Source: Chrysoperla carnea
Lineage: Eukaryota; Arthropoda; Insecta; Neuroptera; Chrysopidae
Assembly: GCF_905475395.1 (NCBI RefSeq)
Contig: NC_058337.1
Span: 101,426,368 to 101,490,367 of the forward strand
DNA: 64,000 nucleotides
Reading direction: 5' to 3'
Shown: positions 22,850 to 34,626 of the stretch, piece by piece
How the letters are laid out: every line of letters starts with the position of its first letter
Numbering within the stretch: position 1 is the first letter of the stretch
Position numbers and translations under genes: made by a program
The notes under the pieces: generated by a model
What the model was told of the DNA's origin: nothing
The model's database searches: none
The model's input: only the letters and a program-made list of their open reading frames with translations

Positions 22850-25800
22850 TCAATTATATCGACTACGACCCCCATCTCGGCTACGGCCACCACCAGGTGC
22901 ACGACGCATTCGTTCTACACGTCGTATTTCAGCTAAACGACGTTCATGTTCCGCCATATGCTTTCGTCTCTGTTCTTCTTTAATAACAATCTAGATAGAT
23001 TAAAGTTTCTTATTAATAAAATGAAGTTTTTCCATTAGTTTTATTAGAGGTCAATTTTTTAGTAATTTTTAGAAATTCCATAAATGTTCAAATTATTGGG
23101 CGTGTTTAAAAATTTAAGAAACTAAAATAACTCCTGAGCCACTTATTCGAAAAATATTTTAAACAACGTATCTTATTCGAAAGTTCAGTACAAATATCGT
23201 AAATTAAAATTTACGGTTTTCACCTAAGAGATTAAAATAAGAACTAATATCAGTTATTTTATTGGTATTTTTGTAAAAAGAATCGCGATTGTTTTCAATC
23301 ACTTAGAAAGCTTCAAGTATGCAACGACCGATGACTAGACCCCGGCCATATAATCGGCTTAAATTCAGCCACGGATGCTTATAGCCCGGTATAGGAGGTT
23401 TCATGTCCTTAATATATATGTTCTTGGTTTACACCCTCCTCCTAATAGTTTACACCCTCCACGAATAGTAATTATAAATCAAATAAATTCGATAAAAATA
23501 ATATTTACTTGGCAATAAGCACAATTTAATTTGGGAACCATAACATGTGCTGAGATATTAACTTAAATTCTAGTAATCGAGTATAGATATATGTCGTATT
23601 TAAACTTACCATTTCAGCAGAAAGAGGTAACCAATAAATACAAGGCGTAGCTTTTGTCTTTCTAAACAAATCATCTAATAATTTTGACGGAACATCTTCC
23701 TTTTTGCGGACTTTACGATCTATAAAAATAGTACATTAATTTTAGTTAGGGTTTCAACCACTAAACATTTTGTGAGTATTATGTAAAGAGGAAAATACCT
23801 GGTGTTGCATTTCTGGATGGTGGAGATTGTTGCCGCCGTTTTATAGGTGGTGGTGAAGGTGAACGTTCTGGTCCTTGTTTACCAACGTCCCATTCTCTAA
23901 CACCACGTTGTTCACGTCGTAATCTTTCTCGCTCTCTTACTTCTCGCCAATCAACAGGTTCTTCTTTTGGCTTAGCCTAAATAATAAATTTATTACATTT
24001 TTTGAGAATATTATTTGAAATTTACAAAATGGCCACTATTGACTTTTCCATAGATATAATGTATATGAATTCTTAGTTCGAAATAATTTTCTATGAAATT
24101 ATTTATTGAAATTATGATTTCTAAATCACTTGATTTAAAAGTTTAAGGATAGGGCGCAATTTTTTATGCTTAACTAAGCTACCGTAACACCTAACCATTC
24201 GAAATAATCGAATTCGAGTCTTTATCAAATACTACCGTTATTTTTCCAGATTTCTAAAACACATGGTTTAAGATACCTATCAGAATTAAATTGTAGATGA
24301 CAAAGTTATAAGGCTTTTAAGATTTATGGGAAAAAAAGACACGACTCTCCATATGGCAGCGTGAAAAGAGTTCAAGATAAATGTGAAAAATACGATATCT
24401 ATGTAGTTTGAAGTCGTAAAAATTTACGTAAAAAAATGGCCATCCTTTTTAATAATTAAGAAATTACCTCGGGGGTCGCAGGCACTTCGGTTTTAATTTC
24501 ATGTTTAATTTCGGTTGGTGCTCTTGCTTTTTCCATAGCTTCTTCAGTACCAAAATCAACATCAAGGCGACGACCATTTGCAACTGGCCAATGTACACCA
24601 TGAAGTGCGTTTCTAGTTTCAACAGATTGTCTGAAATAATTCAAGTTGTAATTAACAAAAAAAGTATTTAATAATAAGAAGCATCTATTGAAAGGAAAAT
24701 ATGACTTGAGTGATGGAGCTCGACTATTCGCGATTTTTTACTTATTCAAAATAAGGTAAAAAAAATCATTTTAAAATTTGAATGCTAATTACTCATAAAC
24801 ATGAGCATTTAGCGACTTCGACCCAAAATCATAAAAATATATGTTACTGTTAGAAATTTATTTCCCTACTATTTGTTTGAATTCTTATAAAATTTAACTT
24901 GGTCAAAGAGTTTATCTTATTTTGGTTTTATTTTAAAAATAATAAAAACTTAAATTATATAAATTAAAAATAATTATAAGTTTCAATATGCTCTTTGATT
25001 TAAGAAATTTGCAAAACTACTTACTCTAAAGTCTCATAGTGCACATAGCACTCTGATTTAATTTTATTAATCCAAAAACCATTTTCCTTAATTGTTCCCG
25101 TTCGGGACAATAATTCTTTTAATTGATTCAATGTAAATGGTCTCACCAAATTTTTAATATACAAAATAGCAGATGGCTCATTTTTCGCAGGACTAGGTGG
25201 TCGATGTAAATTACTTGATTCATCACCAACAATTGATATTTTCCGATTAGCTAACATTGGATTCGTTGTAATTGGTGGTGTGGTTACAACAGTTGGCGCC
25301 GTCGTAAATTCTTTAACTGTTTGTATTGTAATTTTCTTATCTTCAAATGGTTTTTTCTTTGATTTACGTAAAGCATTTGTGTCATCATCGTTATGATTTC
25401 GAATGTCATCCTCTAAACGAATTTCATCTAGAGATAATACTTTTAAATCGGGGCATATTTCACGTACATTTTCTGATGTTAAACGTGATTTAGTTTGAAT
25501 ATACTCGCTGATCGATTCTTTTAATTTCAGTTTTTTACGTGTGGGATCCGCTACATATGTCGATTGTTCTTCCGTAGGCTCTGATTCATATGTTGATGGT
25601 ACTTGATTTACAACAGATACAACAGAACTTCGAACTGGTGATCTATCGTCATCACCGCTACTATCATTTGTTTCACGTGAAATCTATCAAAAAAATATTC
25701 ATAATAATGAAAATTGAATTAATTTTGTTCTTAATAGAAAGAAGACATTTTCTTAATTCCGTAAACAATTTTGTAACTAGATCTGTAAGACACTACAATA

Positions 25801-28774
25801 AATCGCGGTAAGCATTTCCGGACAACGATAAAAGCTAACTTGATTTCAATTATTAGAAGAGATTTTTATACAAAAAAATCTCAAACCCAATGATTTGAAC
25901 TAGTAGCCCACTTGATTTTAAAAAAAATTGTGATTGTTTAAATTGGTTGATAGCTGAGTTTAATCGAGGAAATAAGACAATTTTCGATATACGCTCATAA
26001 AGTAGAACAGAAGTTCTTCCGGATACCATATTCTAAACACTTTTTGATTCTTGGTATTTTTGATTAAACTCATTCATCAAACATTCTCCACCAGCTCGCA
26101 TAAAAATTTACTGACGCGAAATTTTTTTCCTGAGTCTACTTTTTCGGATTTATTTCCTTGTTTAGTTTGTAAAAATCAATTTTAATATATTTGTTATAAA
26201 AATTTATTTCTTTTACTTTTAAAAGGATCCGCAAAAATTAAATGCAAAAAGCCTTTCTGTCAAATTCTTCCTTCCTTCGTCCTTAACATACTGATCAAAA
26301 GAGTCAATGAGCTCAACGTTTTTAAATGAACAGTTTTTGAAATAATTGGAGGTTGAAACTTACACAATAATACATGCCTATGAGGGCGTATGTCTAGGGG
26401 CCGTTCATAAAATACGTCACGCTAAAATTAGGATTTTGAGACCCCCCCCCCAGTTGTCCCACTGTGTCACACTTTATGTGATTCCTCTATAAATATTATT
26501 TCACAAAAACTGAGCCCCCCTCCCCCTAAAAATAGCAAATTTTGATTAATAGTACACAAATTTTTATATTAAAAAATATAAATCTTTTTTTTCCAATAAA
26601 ATTTAAATAAATTAACAAAACTCTTTTATAATAAAAATAGTGTTTTCTATTTATCAGAAGTCCGAGGATTCTGTAAATTCTCCGATATGTCTAAGTAACC
26701 TAAGTAACGCTTAAACCCTCTGGAGGAGTAGTTCGAAAACTCAAATGGCGAGTTCGAAAAATGTGTATAGAACTGAGATTTTATTTATGTATCTGTATTC
26801 TTTGGCAACGCCATTAAAAACAAGTCAAAACGATACAGTATAATAGAGTCGCACTACAAAGCTAGCACTTCTAATGGAAAATAAACATATATAAATATAT
26901 TAAGTTACAATTTAATGTCATAATAAAATTTTTTAAATTTAGCTATCTGCACATTAGCTATTAGCACATTATCTTAGACCCCCTGTCCCTCCTTATCACA
27001 TCTTGTCACACTCAGCAGAACCCCTCCCTCCCCTTGAGTGCGAACGTACTTTATGAACGGCCCCCTACCGTAATATTCGTTTGGTTAAGAAAAAAAAGCT
27101 AATTTTAGTTTTTTTAAGATATGGCTTAAAATTTTTTATGTCTAATTGAATTCGAATGTGACCTAATGTTACAACGAAAAAATATTTGATAAAGAAATCA
27201 TTATAATACTTAATTACTTTACTTACTTCGGCATTTTTTTCGTTGTTTTCATTTACTTGATTTTCATTATTGATACTTTCACGATTTTCATTTACTTGTG
27301 GTGATTTTTCACACTGTTCGTTAATTGATTTTTCTTCGTCAACTTCCATTTTTTCTGGTGAAAATTCTTTTTGTGGTTTTTCTAAATTCTCTTGTACCGA
27401 ATCAACAGATTTTTTTTCCTGTACACTCTCTTCTACTTCCATTTGTTTTGATTCATCTAAGTTAGATGTTTCAGCCTTTTTAAATGGTGGTTCTGGTGTA
27501 TGTGATTTCTCAGGTTCTTGATTTTCTGATTCTACAGTAGCTTCTTTTATAATTTCTTGTTTGGTAGCTTCTTCTTTTTCAATTTCAGTTTTTTCTTCAG
27601 ATTTTGTTTCTGATGATTCAGAAACTTCAGATGTTTCTTGTTTCGATTTTTCTGCGCTTTCATCTTCTTTTAATTGTACCGGATCTGTATCCACGGTTTC
27701 AACGATGTCTGTTACAGCTTTTTCTTGATCAATTACTTCGGTTTTTTTAATATTTTCATGCTGAATTGGTTCTGGAGTTAAAGATTTTTCAGGTTCATCC
27801 TCTGTGGTTTGTTCAGCTTGACAATTATCTTCAACTTTAGAATCATCTTCAGCATGAGGTTTTTCTTCAACCTGGGGATGATTTTCAACAGTGGAAGTTT
27901 CCTCAACAGGCGAATTGTCTTCAGCCTGAGAACTCTCCTCTACACGAGAATTATCTTCAACATGGGAACTAGCATCAACATGAGAATTATCTTCAACACT
28001 TTCAACTTTTGTATTTTCTTCAATGGTAGCGTCTTCAACAGCTTCTTCAATAACAGTTGTACTTTCCGGTCCATTATGATGACTTGTATTGTCATCTTCA
28101 CTGATCGATTTTTGTAGAATACCAGTTGTACCTACTGTTTCTTCATTTAACTCACCTGGGGGTGGGGTTCCAGCAGTGTCTTCTTTATCGCATAATTTAC
28201 TGTTTTCGTCAATATCAGTACTACTTACCTGTTGTGAATCCGAACTATTTTGTTCGTCCTTAACCATTTGATGAATTTTATTAAATTTATCCTCAGATGA
28301 TGATTCTACGATTTCTTCATCATTATCTTGATGTCGACGTTTTCTAGATGATTTTGACTTAACTTTACCTTCACTGGAATCTTCATCAGTAATCGATGAA
28401 GTCCCACCGCGATGTTTACGATGCCGTCTTGGTGATTTTTCAGCACGCTCAGGAGTTGAAGATGGTCTTTGTAAACAAATTTTTAATTTTTGTATTTCAC
28501 TACCAGGGGGTGTTTCAGCTGACTTCACTTGCCATACTGGCTGTTCTTCTTGTTTTTCTTCTTCTGAATTCGAATTACTTGTTTCTTTTGAACCAACATT
28601 AGATTCGATTAATGGTGTAGAATCAACTTCATTTTCACTTGTGGGTTTCTTTTCACGTTCTGGTGAAGGTGATGCTGATTTTTGCCGGCGTCTACGAAGC
28701 GTTAATCGTGATGGACGTTCGGGTGTTTTTTTCTCAGGAGACGTTTTTGATTTACGATCACTTTTACGTCTCAT
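22850..28774 (-). CDS. Acn: Acinus, apoptotic chromatin condensation/EJC protein
   Basis: Six exons: 28774-27227, 25683-25025, 24630-24468, 23976-23799, 23719-23610 and 22990-22850. Lengths sum to 2799 bases, one frame, 932 residues.

In flies and mammals Acinus scaffolds the nuclear ASAP complex with RNPS1 and SAP18 on the exon junction complex and influences splicing, autophagy and apoptosis. The start [10 protein letters not shown] matches insect Acinus, as does the block [12 protein letters not shown]. Exon 1 is otherwise acidic and low in complexity, with degenerate repeats of the type SxVEDNS. Exons 2-3 encode the RRM-like domain ([37 protein letters not shown]). Exon 5 holds the RNPS1/SAP18-binding motif ([20 protein letters not shown]). 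The tail is RGG/RS-like ([17 protein letters not shown]). I see no N-terminal SAP domain. The gene lies head to head with the transporter at 29229. Confidence 0.93.
26397..27065. mobile_element. TA-flanked MITE (669 bp) in acinus intron 1
   Basis: The ends are GGGGCCGTTCATAAAATACG and its complement TACTTTATGAACGGCCCCC, and a TA stands on each outer side (26395-26396 and 27066-27067). Both arms have C-rich runs just inside the ends (GACCCCCCCCCC; CCCCTCCCTCCCC). No transposase is left. The TA flanks suggest a Tc1/mariner-type relation. The end sequence is one I associate with a repeat common across arthropods. Confidence 0.75.
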
Positions 28775-29228
28775 CTTTAAATGTTTTTTTTTTAAACAAT
28801 TAATATTACACTTTTAAAATACGTTTAGTATTTTTAATGAAAAATTTCAATCACATTAATTATTTAATCAAAAATTAATAAGAACTCATTTTAACAGTAA
28901 ATAAAATGTATCACACGGACGCCATAACGTTTTACCGGAAAAAGAAATGAACTCGATAATTTAAAGCGCGAATATTTAAAAAAAAATTCTAATTGTTTTG
29001 TAAATAATTTATTAGTATTATATAAAAATTTTTAAAACTAAAATTAATAAAAAATAAATTATTTTATCGCTCTTTATTGGGTTTTAGCATTAATTTTATG
29101 ACATGACAATTCATAAATATTTCATTTATAGTAAAACGTATAGTACCTAATTTTATACACTTTGAAAGATGGTCATAATTATCGCATTTCAAAATAATGA
29201 CTAAATTGTGGATTCAATTGATTAGAAA
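28775..29228. promoter_or_regulatory. shared upstream region of acinus and the transporter
   Basis: Only 454 bases separate the two divergent start codons. The stretch is AT-rich with a short CG-containing patch (CACGGACGCCATAACG; AAGCGCGAA) near its middle. I see no clear TATA box. A bidirectional promoter is an inference from the spacing. Confidence 0.5.
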
Positions 29229-32200
29229 ATGAGTCGATATAAATCGTCATTAAATTTAATTCAAGAGCGTTCATTCGTTGCTTGGACCAGGTAAAATTTT
29301 AAAATAAATACTCGAACTATAACCTGTACAAATTTTCAAATTTATACGTGGAATTTTAGGGCTGAAAAGAAACGATGGCTTCTAACTTTAATGATAGGAA
29401 CAGCTGCAGCGTATGCAACACGTACATCGTTACCAATTTTATTACCGGCGATCAGCAAAGAACGACATTGGAGCAAAAAAGAATCGGGTGCTTTATTATC
29501 AGCCTTTTTTTGGGGTTACACGTTAACACAAGTAGCTGGTGGATACTTGAGTGATAGAATAGGTGGTCTTAGAGTAATATTTATCTCGGCTATTGGATGG
29601 TCGTTATTGACTTTCACAATGCCCTTTAGTATTAGGTTTATAGAAGATCCCGATCAATCGGTACAGTTTATTGTGCTGATACGAATCTTGAATGGTGCAT
29701 TTCAAGGTGTTCATTTTCCAAGTATGATTAGTTTAACTAGTCAAAAATTACCTGAAATGGAAAGATCATCATTTTTTAGTGCTGTTACTGCAGGATCGGC
29801 GATTGGTACATTAGTTAGTGGTACTTTAGGCTCTTATTTTTTAGAAACGTTTGGATGGCCTATTGTTTTTTATATGCTAGGATCATTAGCATTTTTATGG
29901 GCTTTACTTTTGCGGTAGGTAGTTTTATCAATGATAATTCAATGTAATAAATCTATATCTAATCGGAAAAGGACCCTTAACTCTGATTAAGACGCCACAT
30001 ATCTCAATTGTTGGAATTTTCTCAAACAACCACTCTACCCTAGTCAAATAATTTACATTCACATTTACTTCGCTGAATAAAAATTTAACCCGATCATCTT
30101 AGTCAAAATAAGTAATCAATCTCGGAATCTAACGGAATAAGCTAATTTTTTGTACAAACCTTTATTTTGATAGTACACATGTTGTTTCAAAAGTCACAAA
30201 TGATAACGTGTTTGTGTCGTTAGATATTCAAGGTCAAAGGTATCGAAAATCTGTTTTTTGTTAATATCTCGTTTCTTTTGCGTTCAATCGTGTTAGCATT
30301 TATTATAAACTAGCTGTGAACTACCCGCTTTGCTGGGCAACATCCCCACTTGCACCCCTCCCTCCACATTTCCTTGCGTGGGATAACAGTTTTGTAATGT
30401 ACACGTCATGCTCTTTTATTTGATACCCCACTTAGATATATTTGTAAATATTCGATAATTCCTTCCCACTTTCTCGCTACACCTTTCTACCCTCCGAAGG
30501 TTAAAAGTAGATAAAACCAATAGATCTTTGAAGCTGGTTGTATATCGTGTCAATATTTGAGCTTAATCGATGCACAACTTTTTTAGTTTTTGAAGCATAT
30601 CCTTTCAACCCCTATTTCAACCCCTTACTCTACTATAATATGGATGTATTATACATAAAAACCTTCCTCTTGAATCACTCTATCTAATAAAAAAAACCGC
30701 ATCAAAATCCGTTGCGTAGTTTCAAAGATTTAAGCATACAAAGGGTTTTTGAAGCATATCCCTTTCAACCCCTATTTCAACCCCTTACTCTACTATAATA
30801 TGGATGTATTATACATAAAAACCTTCCTCTTGAATCACTCTATCTATTAAAAAAAACCGCATCAAAATCCGTTGCGTAGTTTCAAAGATTTAAGCGTACA
30901 AAGGGACATAGGGACAGAAAAAGCGACTTTGTTTTATAATATGTTAAAGTTGTAGAGGATAAAATTTTCTACAAATTTTGCCTGAAACTTTTTTTTTGTA
31001 TGTTGAACCGTTTTTGAAATAGAGGACGCAGAAGGTGTTGCGCTAAGCTTAACGTACTTTAGTTCTGGGTCAATATTTACAAATGTAAGGTATTAAATAA
31101 TCGTTTAAGTAATATTTAATGAATAATTATGGACAAAAACCGCATAATAGACTGAGATTCACGATTGACCCTATCTATTATACAATTTTTTCACTTAATT
31201 ATCGATTAAATATTACTTAAATAGTTTTTTAATACTATATATTTATAAATATTGACCCTGCACTAAGGTACGTATAGCTTCGTGCTCCATCTTCTGCTCT
31301 CTCTGTTTCAAAAACGGTCCAACGTATAAAAAACGCCTTCGGACAAACATTATCTCAGCGATATGTACATTAGTGCAGGGTCAATATTTATAAATATAAG
31401 GTATTAAATAATTATTTAATTAGTATTTAATGAATAATTAAGGAAAAAAACCGCATAATAGACTAGGTTTCACGATTGACCCTGTCTATTATGCGGTTTT
31501 TTCACTTAATTATTCATTAAATACTAATTAAATAATTATTTAATATCTTTTATTTATAAATATTGACCCTGCACTAAGGTACGTATCGCTGAGATGATGT
31601 ATGTCTGAAAGCTTTTTTTATACGTTGGACCGTTTTTGAAATAGAGGGTGTATACGTACCTTAGTGCAGGGTCAATATTTATAAATATATGGTATTAAAA
31701 AACTATTTAAGTAATATTTAATCGATAATTATAAGTGAAAAAATTGTATAATAGATAAGGTCAATCGTGAATCTCAGTCTATTAGGTGGTTTTTGTCCAT
31801 AATTATTCATTAAATATTACTTAAACGATTATTTAATACCTTATATATTTGTAAATATTGACCCAGAACTAAAGTACGTTAAGCTTAACGCAACACCTTC
31901 TGCGTCCTCTATTTCAAAAACGGTTCAACATACAAAAAAGTGTTTCAGGCCAAACTTGTAGTAAATTTTATCCTCTACAACTTTTATAATAAATGCTAAC
32001 ACGATTGAACGCAAAAGAAACGAGATATTAACAAAAAACTGAATTTCGATACCTTTGACCTTGAATATCTAACGACACAAACGCGTTATCATTTGTGATT
32101 TTTGAGACAACATTTGTACTATCAAAATAAAGGTTTGTACAAAAAATTAGCTTATTCCGTTAGATTCCGAGGTGAAACCCTAGGATGATTGGAGTAATTT

Positions 32201-33653
32201 GAGTAATTTTTTTTGTTAAACGCCATTATGATTTTTACACATTTTAGAGTAAAACTAGGACTAAACAAAGTATTTCAACGGTAGATAAGTAATTCGCTGC
32301 AAATTCAAGGTACAGTGACTAAACCATGCGGCATTAAAAATGTCGTTTCATTTTGAATAAGTGATGTTTAGATTTAAAAAAAAATCAAATCGCCAATCGA
32401 ATACTTCTTAAAGTAAACGTATAACTCTTGCTTGAAGGAATCTGGGTGGTATCTTGATCGGAGTAAATGAACTTTTTTCTAGTTAGATATCTATATATGA
32501 ATTGATGTTGGTTAATATGGTATCAATATTGTTATTTTTATTCAGGTTTCAAATGTTGAAGTCTGATTATAAAGAGAGTCCAATTATTCCAGAAAAACAA
32601 AATCGTAATGTACCATGGTTACGATTACTCTGGTGTCAACCATTTTGGGCTTGTGTTACAGCACATGCATGCCAAATGAATTGTTTTTTTGTGATGATGT
32701 CTTGGTTGCCAACATACTTTCACGATAATTTTCCTGATCAAAAACGTTGGGTCGTTAATATGGTTAGTATGAATTATGAAATTGTTATAAAACAGTATTT
32801 TAGATCAAAATAGCCTTAAGAACCCAATAATCGAGAACGCGTTACAAATTTAATCCATTCTAATACAGTTTTTGAGTATTGAACTGGATTCACTTAAGGT
32901 AGATTCAGAGAAAAAGGGCGTGAATTCGGCATTTAAATCCAGTTCAATCAATTCTTCTGGTTAATGACCTTGAAAAGAGTTAAAACGTATTGAATTATTA
33001 AAAATAATTTTGCAATAGATGAAAATCCAAAAAACTGGATGATCTTATGATTTCTTTTTCATTGGTTTTATCACCATTTCTTATTTTTTTCTAAATAGTC
33101 CTCACCATTCTTAATTTGCGCCACCACGAACGCTAGTGTCTAATCAAAAAATTCATACAAGCTCTCTATATTAGATTATTAAAACATTTGTGTTAATTTC
33201 TAGGTGCCATGGTTGTTTTTAATGCCATGTACATTTATTGCTAAGGCAATAAGTGAACGATTATTAAGATCCGGTAAAAGTACAACGGAAACACGAAAAA
33301 TAATAGAATCTATATGTTTTATAGCCCAAATATCAGGTCTAGCTGGATTAGCCGGATCACATGGAAGTTTTGGAGCTGCATTATTTTGCTCTGGATTAAT
33401 AATTGGTGCTGCCGGTTTTCATAATACATCTGTTGCTGTAAATGCACAAGATTTAGCACCAAGACATGCTGGAAGTGCTTTTGGTTTGGTAAATACATTA
33501 GGTGCAATACCTGGATTTTTAGGAGTATTATTTGCCGGTCATTTGTTACATGCGTATCATTCATGGCCGGTGTTGTTTCGACTTACCGCCGGTATTGATT
33601 TAATTGGTTGGGCTGTGTTTGTACTCTATGGGAGTGCTGAATCTGTCATTTGA
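29229..33653 (+). CDS. SLC17A9-like vesicular nucleotide transporter (MFS)
   Basis: Four exons: 29229-29290, 29360-29914, 32546-32762 and 33204-33653, giving 427 residues in one frame. The start is the ATG of MSRYKSSLNL.

The family (SLC17A9/VNUT) loads ATP into secretory vesicles using the membrane potential. Human SLC17A9 is of similar size. Exon 2 begins with the first membrane helix and AYATRTSLPILLPAIS, then FFWGYTLTQVAGGYLSDRIG, the MFS motif-A loop after helix 2. Later blocks are AFQGVHFPSM, NMVPWLFLMP and AGFHNTSVAVNAQDLAPRHA with AFGLVNTLGAIPGFLGV, typical of SLC17 helices 9-11. A poly(A) signal (AATAAA) lies at 33871. Another SLC17 subfamily is possible, but the VNMVPWL and AQDLAPRHAG blocks favour SLC17A9. 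Intron 2 contains the palindrome described separately. Confidence 0.88.
30311..30948 (+). mobile_element. repeat inserted into one arm of the palindrome
   Basis: It begins with CTAGCTGTGAACTACCCGC and ends near ACATAGGGACAGAAAAAGCG and TTTATAAT. The mirror arm shows the unbroken site (TTATAATAAATGC), so this element arrived later. It belongs with the repeats at 6709 and 815. The class is not determined. Confidence 0.7.
30591..30909 (+). repeat. two-copy tandem duplication, 159-base unit
   Basis: TGAAGCATATCCTTTCAACC at 30591 recurs at 30750 and the following 150 bases are nearly identical, including CCGCATCAAAATCCGTTGCG. Only a few single-base differences are visible, so the duplication is recent. 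It lies inside the insertion. Confidence 0.8.
31067..31258. repeat. palindromic unit 1 (GGGTCAATATTTA ends)
   Basis: A 192-base hairpin unit starts GGGTCAATATTTACAAAT and ends ATTTATAAATATTGACCC. Inside are ACCGCATAATAGACTGAG and ATTGACCCTATCTATTAT. Confidence 0.8.
31378..31569. repeat. palindromic unit 2, centre of the large palindrome
   Basis: This 192-base unit has the same ends. Its two halves match well (ACCGCATAATAGAC against GTCTATTATGCGGT). Its midpoint coincides with the midpoint of the whole 2-kb structure. Confidence 0.8.
31669..31864. repeat. palindromic unit 3, mirror image of unit 1
   Basis: It matches the reverse complement of 31067-31258 more closely than it matches the central unit. 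An example is TATAAGTGAAAAAATTGTAT against ATACAATTTTTTCACTTA. Units 1 and 3 are therefore the two arms of one larger inverted duplication. Confidence 0.8.
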
Positions 33654-34235
33654 GAAGTATTATTAATTATATTTGTAAACTAATCTTTTTAAAATGACCC
33701 CTTAGAATTTTTTGCTAGCAAATTATACTCATTTGCTATCGAGTTTATTATAAAAGATAATACATGGTAAGTGGAGAAGAATATACTAAATTCGAGAAGC
33801 ATGTTGGACACATGAAAATGATATTCAATTTAAATAGAGGAAAAATGGTTGGGATTCGTTTTTACATAGAAATAAAATTATAAGAAATTTTGAATTGTTT
33901 ATAGTTAAAAACTTTATACGTGGAAATTCAAAGGTGAATTTTGAATTGTTTTTAATTATTTTTATGTGTACGATATATTCCTTGAGTTTTAAGTTTTATT
34001 CATTCCTTATACCCAAATATACATTCCTAAATTTTAGAAACCAACACTTGCAAAAATGCAAGTTAGCTATACAAAAACATATAAAATAATTTTTAGGGGG
34101 TCATCTTTTTCCTATGGTAAAAATTTTTACAATGATAAATTTAAGATGGCACACTAAGCTAAAATATAATTTAAATTTTTTAACGAAGAAATTATTTTAA
34201 GATTTATTGACCATTCAATAACTTAACTTCTTTTA

Positions 34236-34626
34236 AAATATTAAAATTGAAAATCGTAATTTTTAAACTCTATATCACGTGACCTAAAACGCCTGCTGTG
34301 ATGTCATATCGGTGTGTACCATAGACCTTCAGTTAGTTCAGTGTAGACAGCTGGGTATAATATAGCCATAGATAATAAATATTTATATTCATTATAATCA
34401 GTTATCTATGAATATATTTGTCAAACTTATCTGTGTTATTTTGTATAATGATACCGATATTACGTCACCAAGTTGGATGCCCGCGTTTTTGACAGTTTGA
34501 AAAAGGTTTAAAATTTAATTGGTTTTTGGCAAGAAAGCGTGTGTATTTTTCCGAAATAAATTTTTGGTGGCTTTTTATTAGCAAAATCAACATTTTGAAA
34601 TACTTTTTCAAATATAGTAGAATACC
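34236..34626 (-). repeat. dispersed repeat family B, copy 2
   Basis: It is the reverse-oriented partner of 5450-5855. It shares ATCACGTGACCTAAAACGC, GTGTAGACAGCTGGGTATAA, TTGGATGCCCGCG and GGCAAGAAAGCGTGTGTAT. Confidence 0.7.

Larger units (their letters stand above)
30121..32171. repeat. nested palindrome, about 2 kb, in transporter intron 2
   Basis: CTCGGAATCTAACGGAATAA at 30121 is mirrored by the complement ending TTAGATTCCGAG at 32171. The mirror symmetry continues inward almost to the centre at about 31470. The matching blocks include the GTACAAACCTTTATTTTGAT region, AACGAGATATTAAC, GCGTTAAGCTTAACG and AACGGTCCAACGTA. Three smaller palindromic units sit inside. The left arm also carries a 0.64-kb insertion absent from the right arm. 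The arms are roughly 0.7 kb each without that insertion. In the pre-mRNA this would fold into a very long duplex. Confidence 0.9.

Noticed and set aside
27270-28602. Several plus-strand frames opposite acinus exon 1
   Set aside because: They are shadows of the low-complexity acidic coding region on the minus strand. The minus frame matches Acinus.
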